A stretch of DNA of 64,000 bases from Colwellia sp. MB3u-41 (GTDB lineage: Bacteria > Pseudomonadota > Gammaproteobacteria > Enterobacterales > Alteromonadaceae). Both the position numbers and the translations under genes were made by a program. The DNA lies in contig NZ_JACGUT010000082.1 of NCBI RefSeq assembly GCF_014076845.1, forward strand, positions 434,001 to 498,000. The letters run 5' to 3'. The notes under the pieces are model-generated. The model searched no databases. It saw only the letters and a list, made by a program, of their open reading frames with translations, and was not told the origin of the DNA. The first letter of the stretch is position 1, and each line of letters begins with the position of its first letter. Positions 49,201 to 58,978 of the stretch are shown one piece after another.

Positions 49201-50403
49201 TTAATCCTTAATTACTATACTTTTTGTCATATTCGGTAATTGACATAATAAAACGACTATTATCGAACACCACATTAATAATGCAAACGGTAAAGCACTA
49301 CCATCGTAAAAATACGCTAATATGGGTCCCGCCAAGGCGCCAATACCAAAACGTAGTGTACCAATTACAGCGCTTGCTGTACCTGACTCACGGGTAAATT
49401 CTTGCATAATAAGTGCATCAGCATTTACCGCTATCATCGATAAACTCCCCATTAATGGCAACACAGCAATCGCTGTATAAACGAGCGAAAGTTGTAAAAA
49501 GTTAACCACAACTAATAAAGACGAAAAGCATAGAGCAACCATTAAACCGTAGGCCAGCATTTTTGTTGAGCCTTTACGGCTTACTAAACGCGTATTAATA
49601 AAATGTGCCATCATCAACGCGACCACATTAACCGCAAAAAGCAGACTGAATTCAAACTCAGAGACCTTAAAGACGGTCAGATAAACAAAAGGGATTGCGG
49701 TGATATAAGCAAAAAAAGCCAGCGATATAACCATTGAACTCACAATATTTAATTGTGATTTTTTGTTGGACAGCACAGTTTTATAGCGTTGAATAAAACT
49801 AACTGCCGCTAAATTCTGTTCTCGTTTAACTTCCGGTAAAAAGCGATAGACCAACAGTAAAATAATAAAGCTATAAGCAGCCAAACTTAAAAATATAAGT
49901 TCCCAACTGTGTAGTAACAACACCGAGCCAATACTGGGCGCTATCATAGGTGCAATCATCATGATCATTGATACGTAAGAAAACCCTTTCGCTGTATCTT
50001 TGCCATAACGCTCTTTTATCGTACCGGGCACAACGACCGTTGCAGCACTACTAATAAATGCCTGCAAAAACCTGAATGACAAAAACTGCTCAATACTGGT
50101 CACAAAAGCGATGGCAATGCTCATGACAATAAAGCCGGATATACCAAGCATAACGAGTTTTCTTCTGCTGCGCTTATCCGCTTGAGGGCCAAAAAACAAT
50201 AAACCTAGGGCATAACCTAACAAATAAATACTTAGGCTATTCTGCACCGTTGGCATATCTGTAGACAGTTGCTCAGCCAATATAGGCATTGCTGGTAAAT
50301 ACATATCAATTGCCAGAGGAGAAATAGCAATAATTGCTGCTAATAATGGCAAGAGTAGCTTTAAGGACAGCTCTGCTTGTTCGCTAATTTTTAAGTTACT
50401 CAT
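49201..50403 (-). CDS. Bcr/CflA-type MFS drug exporter
   Basis: A 400-residue major-facilitator protein with twelve predicted membrane segments and the Bcr/CflA motif SPLAIDMYLPAMP in segment 1, then GYALGLLFFGPQADKRSRRK (motif A) after segment 2. Such proteins export drugs or peptides with proton entry. Its ATG overlaps the stop of the MocR regulator (ATGA), which suggests that the regulator controls the exporter. Confidence 0.92.
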   Translation of the reverse strand: MSNLKISEQAELSLKLLLPLLAAIIAISPLAIDMYLPAMPILAEQLSTDMPTVQNSLSIYLLGYALGLLFFGPQADKRSRRKLVMLGISGFIVMSIAIAFVTSIEQFLSFRFLQAFISSAATVVVPGTIKERYGKDTAKGFSYVSMIMMIAPMIAPSIGSVLLLHSWELIFLSLAAYSFIILLLVYRFLPEVKREQNLAAVSFIQRYKTVLSNKKSQLNIVSSMVISLAFFAYITAIPFVYLTVFKVSEFEFSLLFAVNVVALMMAHFINTRLVSRKGSTKMLAYGLMVALCFSSLLVVVNFLQLSLVYTAIAVLPLMGSLSMIAVNADALIMQEFTRESGTASAVIGTLRFGIGALAGPILAYFYDGSALPFALLMWCSIIVVLLCQLPNMTKSIVIKD

Positions 50404-51848
50404 GATTTTTCCGGATAATCGTGAACAAGTTTACCAAGGTCGGCAATAGCTTTATCTATTTTTTCACACCATTTTACACCATAGCTGATGCGCATAAAGT
50501 TTTTGTATTGCCCGGTCGGTGAAAATATTTCACCGGGAGCAAAGCTAACGCCTTTCGCAATCGCTTGGCTAAAAAATTGACTAGTATCTACATGAGAACG
50601 ACAACGGATCCATAAGACACTGCCTCCTTGAGGTTGTGAAATGCATACTTCATTTGGAAAATGGTTGGCGATTAAAGCGCGCATCCGTTCACAGTTATAG
50701 CGTAAGGTTTTTCTTAACACTTGTAAGTGGCGATCGTACTCCCCGCTCATCAAATAATCTGTTAGTGTCCATTGTTGTAACATTGGGGTTGAACAAGACT
50801 GAGCGCGCTTAATACGCTTTGCTGCTTCTTCAAATTTCCCCGGTAATAGCCAGCCAACACGATAACCAGGCGCCGCTGTTTTTGAAAAAGACGAACAAGT
50901 AAGTACTAAGCCTTTTTCCGAATAAAGCTGGGCTGGCACAGGACGATTTTCACTGAAATATAAATCGCTATAAACTTCATCTTCAATAAGAGGAATATCA
51001 TGCGCTTCTAACAAGCTGACCATGTTCTGGCGCTGTTGGTCGGTCATCATAGAGCCAAGAGGGTTAGAGATAGCAGTAGAAAACAAACACGCTTTAACGG
51101 GATGCTGCTTAATAACCTTAGCGAGTTCGTCAACACAAACGCCCTCTTCAGTACAGGTGTAAACTTCTAAGGCTTTCATGCCAAGGCTTTCAATTAATTC
51201 AATTAACCCAAAGAAACAAGGCGATTCTACCGCGATAATATCACCGCGTTCCGCGACGCATTGTAAGGCAATTGACAACGCCTCTTGAGCACCACTGGTA
51301 ATAATTATGTCGTCATGATTAATGGCAACACCCTGTTCCTGATAACGAAAAGCAAGGTTTAAACGTAATTTTGGATCGCCATTTACAGGGCCATAGCTCA
51401 CCGCTTTCTCAGCATGTTTACTTAACACCGTTCGCATTAAGCGTGCTAACGCTTTATCTGGTGGGTGCGCATTAACCGGATTAGAAATTCCCAACGCAAC
51501 CGAGTCCGGTAGATGAACAGCATCGTACACTTGCTCGATTAAACTTCGACAAGAAATTTCAACAGGCTCGCAACTTGCCCATATAGCGCGCATCGGCTTT
51601 AAAGTACGTGCTTTTTTTGCTTTTAAATAATAACCAGACTGTGGCCTTGCAGAAATAGTACCTTGGCGTTCTAATTCAATATAGGCTTGCTTCACGGTTG
51701 GAATACTAATCTCAAACTGTCTACTGAGCTTTCGTAAACTAGGCAGTTTATCTCCAGCTCTTATGGCACCACTTTTTTCTTGGAACTCAACAAAGTCGAT
51801 AACTTGCTGATAGAGGAACTCTGAGGAAGATTTGTCTAAAAGACGCAT
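50400..51848 (-). CDS. MocR/GntR-aminotransferase regulator
   Basis: A regulator of about 482 residues of the MocR type. An N-terminal GntR winged helix (GDKLPSLRKLSRQFEISIPT, VKQAYIELERQGTI) is fused to a class I aminotransferase domain (ITSGAQEALSIAL, AISNPLGSMM, SFSKTAAPGYRVGW with the PLP lysine). MocR proteins often regulate a nearby or divergent transporter; here a Bcr exporter is coupled downstream and an EamA exporter diverges. The frame is open from a TTG at 51866, but ATG 51848 was taken; the ribosome site does not decide. Confidence 0.92.
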   Translation of the reverse strand: MRLLDKSSSEFLYQQVIDFVEFQEKSGAIRAGDKLPSLRKLSRQFEISIPTVKQAYIELERQGTISARPQSGYYLKAKKARTLKPMRAIWASCEPVEISCRSLIEQVYDAVHLPDSVALGISNPVNAHPPDKALARLMRTVLSKHAEKAVSYGPVNGDPKLRLNLAFRYQEQGVAINHDDIIITSGAQEALSIALQCVAERGDIIAVESPCFFGLIELIESLGMKALEVYTCTEEGVCVDELAKVIKQHPVKACLFSTAISNPLGSMMTDQQRQNMVSLLEAHDIPLIEDEVYSDLYFSENRPVPAQLYSEKGLVLTCSSFSKTAAPGYRVGWLLPGKFEEAAKRIKRAQSCSTPMLQQWTLTDYLMSGEYDRHLQVLRKTLRYNCERMRALIANHFPNEVCISQPQGGSVLWIRCRSHVDTSQFFSQAIAKGVSFAPGEIFSPTGQYKNFMRISYGVKWCEKIDKAIADLGKLVHDYPEKS

Positions 51849-52201
51849 TTTATCTAACCATTGCAAACTGTACAGGTTGCATTTTACATTTTCTGTATCT
51901 GTTACACAACAGTGTATACTATAAACTATCTACAGTAGAGTCATTCAGTTAAGCATTCAAACAGTGTGAAAAAGAACACCATGACTTTACTTTACATTGT
52001 AAGAAATCATTAGTAGCTAGACAAACATTTGATTAAATAATTATCGAATATAAAGCCCTGTTGTTATTGAATACACAATATATAAATGTGTCTAAACTGA
52101 GTAAAATAACGAAGTAATAAAACGTCAACAAAAATGATGTTAACGTTATTAAGTTAAATGCCGTGTAAAAAAATGATCGTCTAAATTTTCAGGAAAGAAT
52201 A
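51849..52201. promoter_or_regulatory. divergent regulatory region of MocR and EamA genes
   Basis: The spacer contains two inverted repeats, CTGTACAG at 51868-51875 and CTGTTACACAACAG at 51899-51912, with the common half-site CTGT/ACAG. They are likely operators of the adjacent MocR regulator. Nothing else was recognised in the remaining 250 bases. Confidence 0.45.
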
Positions 52202-53104
52202 ATGAACAACACACTATTATATGTGATCACCGTGCTTATCTGGGGAACAACTTGGATCGCCATTAATTACCAATTGGGTGACGTTCCACCTGAAGCTTCA
52301 ATTGTTTATCGTTTTGGTTTAGCGGCAATACTTTTGTTTGCCTATTGCCGTTTTAAAAAGCTCTCACTTGCCTTTAATAGAAAGCAGCACTTACAGTTTT
52401 TATTTTTTGGCTTAATGCTATTTGGCTGTAATTACTATTTTTTATATTCCGCACAGCAACATATAAACTCTGCCCTTACCTCAATCGCTTTTTCAATGAT
52501 CATGTTTTTTAATATCATAAACGCACGAATTTGGTTCAAAACTAAAATTACTCAGCAGACTTACCTCGGTGCTTTTCTGGGTTTAATGGGTATTGTTGTT
52601 TTATTTTGGCCACAAATTAACGATACAGAATTAGGCACAGAAACGTTACTTGGTTTATCACTTTGCTTTGTCGGTACTTTATTTGCTTCAACCGGCAATA
52701 TGGTTTCAATGAAAAATAAACTCATGAACTTACCGATGATGCAAGCCAATGCTTGGGGTATGTTGTATGGCTCGATTTTTATGACAATACTGTTATTAGC
52801 ACAAGGTAAATCGTTTACATTTTCATATACTTTACCTTATATCAGCTCACTCATTTACTTATCTATTTTCGGTTCGATTATCGCCTTTGCAAGTTACTTA
52901 ACACTACTAAATAACATCGGTGCTCATAAAGCTTCATACGCCAGTGTGATGTTTCCTGCTGTCGCTGTCGTCATATCAACAATTTTTGAAGGCTTTAGCT
53001 GGAATGTTTATACCGTAATTGGCTTATTAATTATTGTTGCTGGTAATGTTGTGGTGTTAACAAAACCGAGAAAAGAAAAGATAAATATACCAACAACACC
53101 CTAA
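52202..53104 (+). CDS. EamA-family (DMT) exporter
   Basis: A 300-residue inner-membrane protein with ten predicted membrane segments and two EamA repeats: LIWGTTWIAINYQLG at the start, FGSIIAFASYLTLLNNIG and VMFPAVAVVISTIFEG in the second half. Members export amino acids or other metabolites. It diverges from the MocR regulator, a frequent pairing that suggests control by it. The substrate is not known. AGGAAAG precedes the ATG. Confidence 0.92.
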   Translation: MNNTLLYVITVLIWGTTWIAINYQLGDVPPEASIVYRFGLAAILLFAYCRFKKLSLAFNRKQHLQFLFFGLMLFGCNYYFLYSAQQHINSALTSIAFSMIMFFNIINARIWFKTKITQQTYLGAFLGLMGIVVLFWPQINDTELGTETLLGLSLCFVGTLFASTGNMVSMKNKLMNLPMMQANAWGMLYGSIFMTILLLAQGKSFTFSYTLPYISSLIYLSIFGSIIAFASYLTLLNNIGAHKASYASVMFPAVAVVISTIFEGFSWNVYTVIGLLIIVAGNVVVLTKPRKEKINIPTTP

Positions 53105-53195
53105 AAATAGGTGGTGTTAACAAGAGACAAGCGGCATCAATCTATTTAACCGCGATTAAACTTTAGTGCACCATTTTTAGAAAAAACAGTAGCAC

Positions 53196-53231
53196 AACAG
53201 CGTACACCTTCCGGTTTACGCTGTTTTTTTT
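53196..53231 (+). terminator. rho-independent terminator after eamA
   Basis: AACAGCGTA pairs with TACGCTGTT, with an additional ACC/GGT step and TTCC loop, followed by a run of T. A strong hairpin, 90 bases after the exporter gene. Confidence 0.9.
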
Positions 53232-53309
53232 AGCATAAATTTATTTAAAATAAAGACATATTTTTATTCAAATGCTACTATTTTTAAAAGATCATTAATT
53301 AGGGACAGC

Positions 53310-54071
53310 ATGTTTAATAATTCATTGTGTCAATTTTTAATCTTAGCGTTATCGTTACTTCCTTTGAAGAGCGTAGCATGCCAACAAGCTGATGTTGCTT
53401 GTAATTCGCCTATCCCAACGTTAAAGTTTGACCCTTCGGGTTCCAGTGCTTGGTACCCTTATTATATTAACACGGGCGAAAAACGTGGCATCGTAACTGA
53501 TGTGGTTGACGTTATACTCGTCAATGCCAATATCAACGGCCAAGAAGTTATTTTACCGCCAATGCGCACTAATTTATCGCTTGAAAATGCGGTGGTTGAT
53601 TTTGATTTAATTAATCCTGATTGGTTATCTGAAGAGAAAAAGTCTAGCCGCTATGTTTTTAGTGATACGGTTATTCCAATCAAAGAGCATATTATTTATT
53701 TGGCAGGTACTCCTATCCCCAAAGATCTAGGAAAAGATGAACAATTAAAAGGTCAAAGTTTAGGTACTGTTAGAGGTTATTACTATCACAACGATCATTT
53801 ATTTAATCGGCTAGATTACCCTTCAGAAAAAGAATTGGTGAAAGCACTTTTTAGAAAACGAATTACCTTTGCCATTAGTGGCGACAAGCCTGCACAGTAT
53901 TGGGCAAAAGCGTTATCGGTACCTATTATTTTAGGCCCAATACATTCTGATGGTTTTTTAAGAGTAAGACTTCGAAAAGAACTAGAGTACCTACTACCTC
54001 AAATCAATCATGCGATTCAAACTTTAAAAGTGAATGGAAGTATTACCCGTATTATTGACTCTTATATATAA
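53310..54071 (+). CDS. periplasmic solute-binding protein, family 3-like
   Basis: A 253-residue exported protein with a signal peptide (LILALSLLPLKSVACQ). The body has the shape of an amino-acid-binding family 3 protein: FDPSGSSAWYPYYIN, GIVTDVVDVIL, LKGQSLGTVRGYYYH and a C-terminal INHAIQTLKVNGSI. Similar orphan proteins occur in marine bacteria, often as sensors. No permease or kinase is adjacent, so its partner is unknown. Confidence 0.8.
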   Translation: MFNNSLCQFLILALSLLPLKSVACQQADVACNSPIPTLKFDPSGSSAWYPYYINTGEKRGIVTDVVDVILVNANINGQEVILPPMRTNLSLENAVVDFDLINPDWLSEEKKSSRYVFSDTVIPIKEHIIYLAGTPIPKDLGKDEQLKGQSLGTVRGYYYHNDHLFNRLDYPSEKELVKALFRKRITFAISGDKPAQYWAKALSVPIILGPIHSDGFLRVRLRKELEYLLPQINHAIQTLKVNGSITRIIDSYI

Positions 54072-54217
54072 AGGTTATTATTGGCGCCTAATATTAATTG
54101 ACGTTCTTTATGGTGATTAATTTTTTTCATTCTCTGTTATTGTTAATAATAAGTAACTCTATTATTCTATCACCATAAAATAATCAGCCCTTTTTCGTCC
54201 TCCCCTTAAGGATAAAC

Positions 54218-55327
54218 ATGAAATATTTCCACCCTTTGGCGTTACCTTGTTTCCTGACCAGTTCGCTATTACTCGTCACTCCTTGTTCTTTAGCAGCAAA
54301 TCAAACCAATACAGATATTAATGAAAAACGAGCCTATACCTATCTTAAACAACTCGCTTCACCTACCGAAGGTATTGGCGCTCGCGAAGCTGGAACTGAA
54401 AAAGAACAGCAAACAGCAAGTTATATTAAAACCATGTTTGAAAAATTTGGTTACCAAGTTACTGAACAAAAATTTTCATTTCAAAGTGGAGAAATGGAAG
54501 GTGAGTCAAACAACATTATTGCCCAATGGGGTGATTCTACTAAACCTACTATAATTTTGGGTGCTCATTATGATTCGACCGCGATGAAAACAGGTTCAAT
54601 GGGAGCAACCGATAACGGTGCTGGGGTAGCAGCAATGCTGGCAATAGCCGAAGCACTCACCACTCAGCTTCCTAAAAATTATAATATTCGTTTCGTCGCG
54701 TTTGGCGCAGAAGAAATAGGTTTAAAAGGCTCTAATCACTACGTTAGCGATTTATCAGCACGTAACGAAATTGGTAATATTGCTGCCATGATAAACTTTG
54801 ACACCATTGCCGGTGGCGATAAAGTTTATGTACACAGCGCACATTCAACCCCTTATAAGCGTTGTAAAAGTGATGAGTACAACAGCGACACATCAATGCG
54901 CAATGCTTTACTCAGTGCATCAATTAACGTTTTAGGTGAAGACAATAAGTATGTTATTCATCCTGATTATGCGGGCTACCCTGAAGGTGTAACAGGTTCT
55001 TGGTCTGATCATGCGAGCTTTGCCTGTGCTGGCGTGCCCATTGCTTATGTTGAGTCAACAAACTTTTCGATTAACGGTAAGGATGGCTTTGATGGTTATT
55101 CTCAATCGACCAAAGAAAAGCTGTGGACTTGCTATGATCAAAAGAACGTTACCGCTTGTGATAAAAAGACCGAAAAAAACTGGGGAAATATTTGGCACAC
55201 GCAATTTGACCGTTTAGATAAACTAAACGAAATATTTCCTGGCCGTGTAAAACAACAACTTGATAATAATGTTGAGGTGTTAATTGAATTGTTAACTGAT
55301 CCTGATAAATACTTATCTTTAAAATAA
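54218..55327 (+). CDS. secreted M28-family zinc metallopeptidase
   Basis: A 369-residue exported aminopeptidase-like enzyme. The signal peptide is LALPCFLTSSLLLVTPCSLA. Metal-binding residues are visible: GAHYDST (His), TDNGAGVAAM (Asp), FGAEEIGLKGS (catalytic Glu, ligand Glu), INFDTIAGG (Asp) and SWSDHASF (His). The five-residue set is complete, so the enzyme should be active. Cysteines in the C-terminal half (CKSDEY, FACAG, WTCYDQ, TACDKK) could form disulfides. Confidence 0.94.
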   Translation: MKYFHPLALPCFLTSSLLLVTPCSLAANQTNTDINEKRAYTYLKQLASPTEGIGAREAGTEKEQQTASYIKTMFEKFGYQVTEQKFSFQSGEMEGESNNIIAQWGDSTKPTIILGAHYDSTAMKTGSMGATDNGAGVAAMLAIAEALTTQLPKNYNIRFVAFGAEEIGLKGSNHYVSDLSARNEIGNIAAMINFDTIAGGDKVYVHSAHSTPYKRCKSDEYNSDTSMRNALLSASINVLGEDNKYVIHPDYAGYPEGVTGSWSDHASFACAGVPIAYVESTNFSINGKDGFDGYSQSTKEKLWTCYDQKNVTACDKKTEKNWGNIWHTQFDRLDKLNEIFPGRVKQQLDNNVEVLIELLTDPDKYLSLK

Positions 55328-55331
55328 AATT

Positions 55332-55544
55332 TCAACATAATACCTGAGGTTTGTGAGTGACTTTATAAAGACTAAAGCCACTCACGTCATTTAGACCCGC
55401 AGCAGTCAACTTCCTTTGATTAGAGTCAAAAAGACTAATAGCTTTGCGTTCCCCAACCATACTGTATTTTCGATACAACCCAATAGCATGAACACTTTTG
55501 TCTCCTCGAATGATCAAAATATGGTATCGGGCATCTTGTACCAA
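55332..55544 (-). CDS. hypothetical fragment downstream of the diguanylate cyclase
   Basis: A 70-codon frame beginning at TTG (VQDARYHILIIRGDKSVHAIG...). The frame extends a further 16 codons upstream to a TAA but has no good ATG and no ribosome site, so it may be the C-terminus of a broken gene. It resembles no family that could be named. A hairpin (55353-55385) lies inside its end. Confidence 0.3.
   Translation of the reverse strand: MVQDARYHILIIRGDKSVHAIGLYRKYSMVGERKAISLFDSNQRKLTAAGLNDVSGFSLYKVTHKPQVLC
55353..55385. terminator. hairpin after the M28 peptidase gene
   Basis: GTGAGTGACTTTA pairs with TAAAGCCACTCAC (one mismatch) around a 7-base loop. It lacks a run of T, so it may be a weak or factor-dependent terminator for the converging units. 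Confidence 0.45.
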
Positions 55545-55674
55545 TACTTTTTTTGCTATTTCTCTTGAAGATGTAACCCTATAATTTTTTTACTTCCTGC
55601 GTTATTAATAAATAAATCATTTTCCTTCAAAATATTACGACCATAGCGACTAATTGGTCAAAGAACCTCAACTG

Positions 55675-56667
55675 CTACAAACTGAGGTTAATTCTGTCTC
55701 TTCCTTCTGCTTTAGCGCGGTACAAAGCGGTATCTGCTGAACAAATAAGGGCTTCTGGGGTACGGTATTGACCACTATGTTCGCATGATATACCTTGGCT
55801 AACACTCACTCGTAGAGTTGAAGGCAGACCCAGATCGCTAAAATTAATGATGTTTATCTGTTGCTGAATTTGTTTGGCAATTAACTCTGCATCTGCTGTA
55901 TGGTTGCGGGGTAGAATGACGGCAAATTCTTCGCCACCATAGCGTGCCGCTAAGCTATCATTCGAAGGTAAACAAGTATCGATAACCTTCGCTATTTTTT
56001 GCAAACATTTATCGCCATAAACATGGCCAAATCGATCGTTAAAGTGCTTGAAATAATCCACGTCTATAAGGATTAAACTAATGGGTTGTCCATTCACAAT
56101 GCTATCAGTCCAACTTTTATTCAGCGTTTTTTCAAGATGATACCGATTCGCCAAACCCGTTAAATGGTCGATACTGGCTTGTTTGCGAAGTTCGCTATAT
56201 TCAGCCTTATGTTCTGTTAAATTATGTAACACGCCAACAAACATCGGGCTACCTTGTGTTAGTGATTCTGGCAAGCGAGAAATCGATAAGTCAGCCTCCA
56301 ACCAAGTGCTATCCGCACGGGTTAATAATACCTCTTTGGGACCATGACTTAATGGTTGCTTTTTGTTTTTTTTCCAATTTAGGAAGATATACTCATATTG
56401 TTCGCGATGGCGATCATGTAGAAAGTGAAACCAACGCTGCCCCACTAAAGCGTCTTGAGAATTGCCCAAAAATTTCGCAGCCATTGGGTTAATGAATTCG
56501 ATGACACCATCAGCATTGACTACAAAAATACCTTCCGCAATAACATTTATCATCTCAATAAAGGCACCTATTTTTTCGTTGGAAAGGGAAATAGAGAATT
56601 TCTCAATCACTGAACATAAGTCCAGATTATGGCTGTTAGCCTCTCTTGAATTGTTAGCTGGAGTCAT
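55675..56667 (-). CDS. PAS-GGDEF diguanylate cyclase
   Basis: A 330-residue cytoplasmic enzyme that makes cyclic di-GMP. A PAS domain at about residues 36-155 (IAEGIFVVNADGVIEFINPM) is followed by a GGDEF domain with ISLILIDVDYFKHFNDRFG and AARYGGEEFAVILP. The I-site position reads SNDS, so product inhibition through RxxD is not expected. There is no membrane segment. It stands alone, without an obvious operon partner. Confidence 0.92.
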   Translation of the reverse strand: MTPANNSREANSHNLDLCSVIEKFSISLSNEKIGAFIEMINVIAEGIFVVNADGVIEFINPMAAKFLGNSQDALVGQRWFHFLHDRHREQYEYIFLNWKKNKKQPLSHGPKEVLLTRADSTWLEADLSISRLPESLTQGSPMFVGVLHNLTEHKAEYSELRKQASIDHLTGLANRYHLEKTLNKSWTDSIVNGQPISLILIDVDYFKHFNDRFGHVYGDKCLQKIAKVIDTCLPSNDSLAARYGGEEFAVILPRNHTADAELIAKQIQQQINIINFSDLGLPSTLRVSVSQGISCEHSGQYRTPEALICSADTALYRAKAEGRDRINLSL

Positions 56668-57001
56668 TAATAAATCCTTCGTGTGTTTACGGCATCAACC
56701 TGATGTCAAACACTCTAAAGAAAAAACTCATTCGCTACCTTCTGGTAACCTTCTTACTTTAACTCATTGTTTTAATTTGATTTATTATCATCTTCAGACT
56801 TAAACTCAAGGTTTTTATATAACGGATTTTAAACCTGCAAGATAAAGTATCAACATTCAAGTCTCTGATAGGTATGAAAAAACTCGTTTTAGTTGGAAAA
56901 ATCAATTAATGACACGGAGTATTTATTCTAAATTATTTAAACTTTTCGGAGTAAGGGACATATACTATTTACCGTTTAAGATCTCAAGCCATGCCTACAC
57001 C
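56668..57001. other. intergenic region at the left edge of the RAYT island
   Basis: No gene or clear hairpin was recognised between the diguanylate cyclase start and the first transposase fragment. Confidence 0.4.
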
Positions 57002-57150
57002 CCCATGTATTACCACATACACATAGTTACTCATCACTGCGTAAGCACAAATTTCGGTGGCAAAGGCACCGGCCAAAATTAAACGACCGTCACACAATGA
57101 TAATAAGGTGTATCAATCAAACTTACTTGGCTTTTTCGAGACCGAGGCAT
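57002..57150 (-). pseudogene. remnant of a second-type RAYT transposase
   Basis: The N-terminus MPRSRKSQVSLIDTPYYHCV matches the start of a REP-associated tyrosine transposase group, but the following region jumps, with a frameshift, to a stretch FATEICAYAVMSNYVYVV. In intact members the last part is MSNHxH. Here both histidines of the HUH motif are tyrosine (NYVYVV) and about 40 residues between the two pieces are missing. It is clearly non-functional. Confidence 0.65.
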
Positions 57151-57220
57151 AATAACGCGCGCTATCGTCATTACCCAAACGACGATAAATATCGTGCATA
57201 ACTCATTGACGTTGCGGTTT

Positions 57221-57529
57221 TTATCTACGTTCCCATAATGTGCCCGTTCGCCAATACGTTTTGTTGATATATTGTACATAACGCCGACCTACCGATTGCA
57301 TTACTTTGGGCATAGACATTAGTTCACTGGGTGTCATGAGTAGGTGAACATGGTTTGTCATCAGCACATAAGCATGTACTGAAACTGCATACTTTACACA
57401 GGCATCACTTAGGCATTCGAGATAAAATAAATAATCATCGTCGGCAAAAAAACACACATTATGATTATTGCCGCGACTAATGATATGGCAAGCAACGTTT
57501 GCTAAAAAATGGCGTGGCTTACGGGGCAT
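57221..57529 (-). pseudogene. C-truncated RAYT transposase (copy A)
   Basis: A 102-codon Y1-type REP-associated tyrosine transposase that stops early. It has MPRKPRHFLANVACHIISRG, the HUH motif LMTNHVHLL and TGTLWERR, where family members continue with EGRYKS. The C-terminal half with the catalytic tyrosine helix is absent, so it cannot work alone. About 220 bases of this copy plus its upstream flank are repeated at 60215-60442. Confidence 0.85.
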
Positions 57530-57626
57530 TATCGACTCCTTTCGTCCCTAAATACGCCATCAAGTATAGCTAATTTTTAAAAAATTCAAATGAGAATAGT
57601 TATCAAGTGTTACCGATCCCTTTATT
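57401..57626. repeat. direct repeat, left copy (RAYT N-terminus plus flank)
   Basis: The first 44 codons of truncated RAYT copy A and about 100 bases upstream are nearly the same, in the same orientation, as 60215-60442. Both share an AT-rich flank (ATACGCCATCAAGTATAGC) and end in an ACCGAnCCCTTT repeat. The pair brackets the TAXI gene and the inserted RAYT. Confidence 0.8.
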
Positions 57627-57631
57627 TCTTT

Positions 57632-58978
57632 TCAAGTAACAATCAACTCAATTTGGTTTTTAAGGCTTATAATGCCGTTGAGTAAGTCGAAATAATTGCC
57701 TTCACTTCCTCTTGGTACACAACACTCATGAGCATCCGAATTCATACGAACCAAATGCTTGAGAAATTCTAATTTTTGATTTTCACTTATATTGTTTCCG
57801 TACAAACTATTTTCTATTTCTAGAAGTTCTTTATAATACGATTGTAGTTTAATATCAAAACGTCTTGTTCTGACGTTAATATTCAGTTTTGATAAGGGGT
57901 AATAAATTGAAATCAAACCCAAAGCAAAGAGCCAAATTCTATCAATAAAACCAGCGATCAAAAAAGGGAAAAAACGTGCAGCCTTTGTAGGGCCATAATT
58001 ATAAAATTTCTGCGCAATGGGACTTATCGGTATTAAAGTATCAATATATTTTGGAAATTCATTGCGTTTAGCAAAAGATGTAAGTGGACTGCTGTGAATC
58101 AAATTTTTTATCTCCATCAGCAAGGCTAACTGAAGATCTGGATGCATATCTCTGCTAACTATCAAACTAGTTGATGTAGATATCAATGAAACATCCTTTG
58201 TGGGAATATGCTTTAGTAAATCAATCGAACCAGCCGGTAAAGTCATAGCTTCAAAATAACTAAAATGCTTTTTATAAGCTAATGCATTTGTGAAACTATA
58301 TAGAGCCATATTGGGATCGTCAAACAAGGGGCGAATTAAAGGATCATTAATATTGGTCACAATAATCACAGCATCTACATTTCCCTTCAATAAACGTTTC
58401 CTTATCTTTAAAAACTCTCCCAAACTGAAGTTCTGATTCTCATTCACATTGACATCTAAAGCCATGAATAAATCTTTAGCGATAACAAAAGAACCACTAT
58501 TGGCTGGTCCTAGAGCAACCTTATAATTAGCCAAATCTTTCAAGTTTTTTAAAACCGGAATTTTATTTTTATTATAAAAAACAAATAAAGTTTCATACGC
58601 AATGCTGCCTAGTGAATAAATCCCATCAATCTGACTCTCGTCCAAAGCTGCACCATAAGTTAAACCAGCGTTAATTTTAGATGTTGGATTGTTAATTAGA
58701 GTCGCATTTTCGACAGCACCGCCTGTATTAAAAATGGTCATATTAATTCCTGAATTTTGTAGTTTTAACCTAGTATCTTTAGCAAATGAATACCATTGCG
58801 ACTGATTAGTATCACTACTAAAATTAATAACTCTATTAGGAATAGGGTCTAGATAAAATATTAAGCTAATAATGGAAATAAAAATTACGCTCATTAAAAT
58901 CTTTGACTGTCTAAATTCATCTCGAATAGCATGTAATTCATCTATAATATTGGTAGCAACATACTTAAATGTATTCAT
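57632..58978 (-). CDS. orphan TAXI-family TRAP solute-binding protein, membrane-anchored
   Basis: A 448-residue protein with the TAXI-type TRAP receptor core: FNTGGAVENATLI, GLTYGAALDESQ, LGSIAYETLFVFY, VALGPANSGSFVIAKDLF. A membrane segment near residues 28-43 anchors it, a second lies near 350-370, and a helical tail of about 80 residues follows. No TRAP membrane subunits are adjacent, so it may act as a sensor or with a remote permease. ATG 58978 is preferred to the upstream start at 59092. It lies between RAYT fragments, which points to acquired DNA. Confidence 0.8.
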   Translation of the reverse strand: MNTFKYVATNIIDELHAIRDEFRQSKILMSVIFISIISLIFYLDPIPNRVINFSSDTNQSQWYSFAKDTRLKLQNSGINMTIFNTGGAVENATLINNPTSKINAGLTYGAALDESQIDGIYSLGSIAYETLFVFYNKNKIPVLKNLKDLANYKVALGPANSGSFVIAKDLFMALDVNVNENQNFSLGEFLKIRKRLLKGNVDAVIIVTNINDPLIRPLFDDPNMALYSFTNALAYKKHFSYFEAMTLPAGSIDLLKHIPTKDVSLISTSTSLIVSRDMHPDLQLALLMEIKNLIHSSPLTSFAKRNEFPKYIDTLIPISPIAQKFYNYGPTKAARFFPFLIAGFIDRIWLFALGLISIYYPLSKLNINVRTRRFDIKLQSYYKELLEIENSLYGNNISENQKLEFLKHLVRMNSDAHECCVPRGSEGNYFDLLNGIISLKNQIELIVT

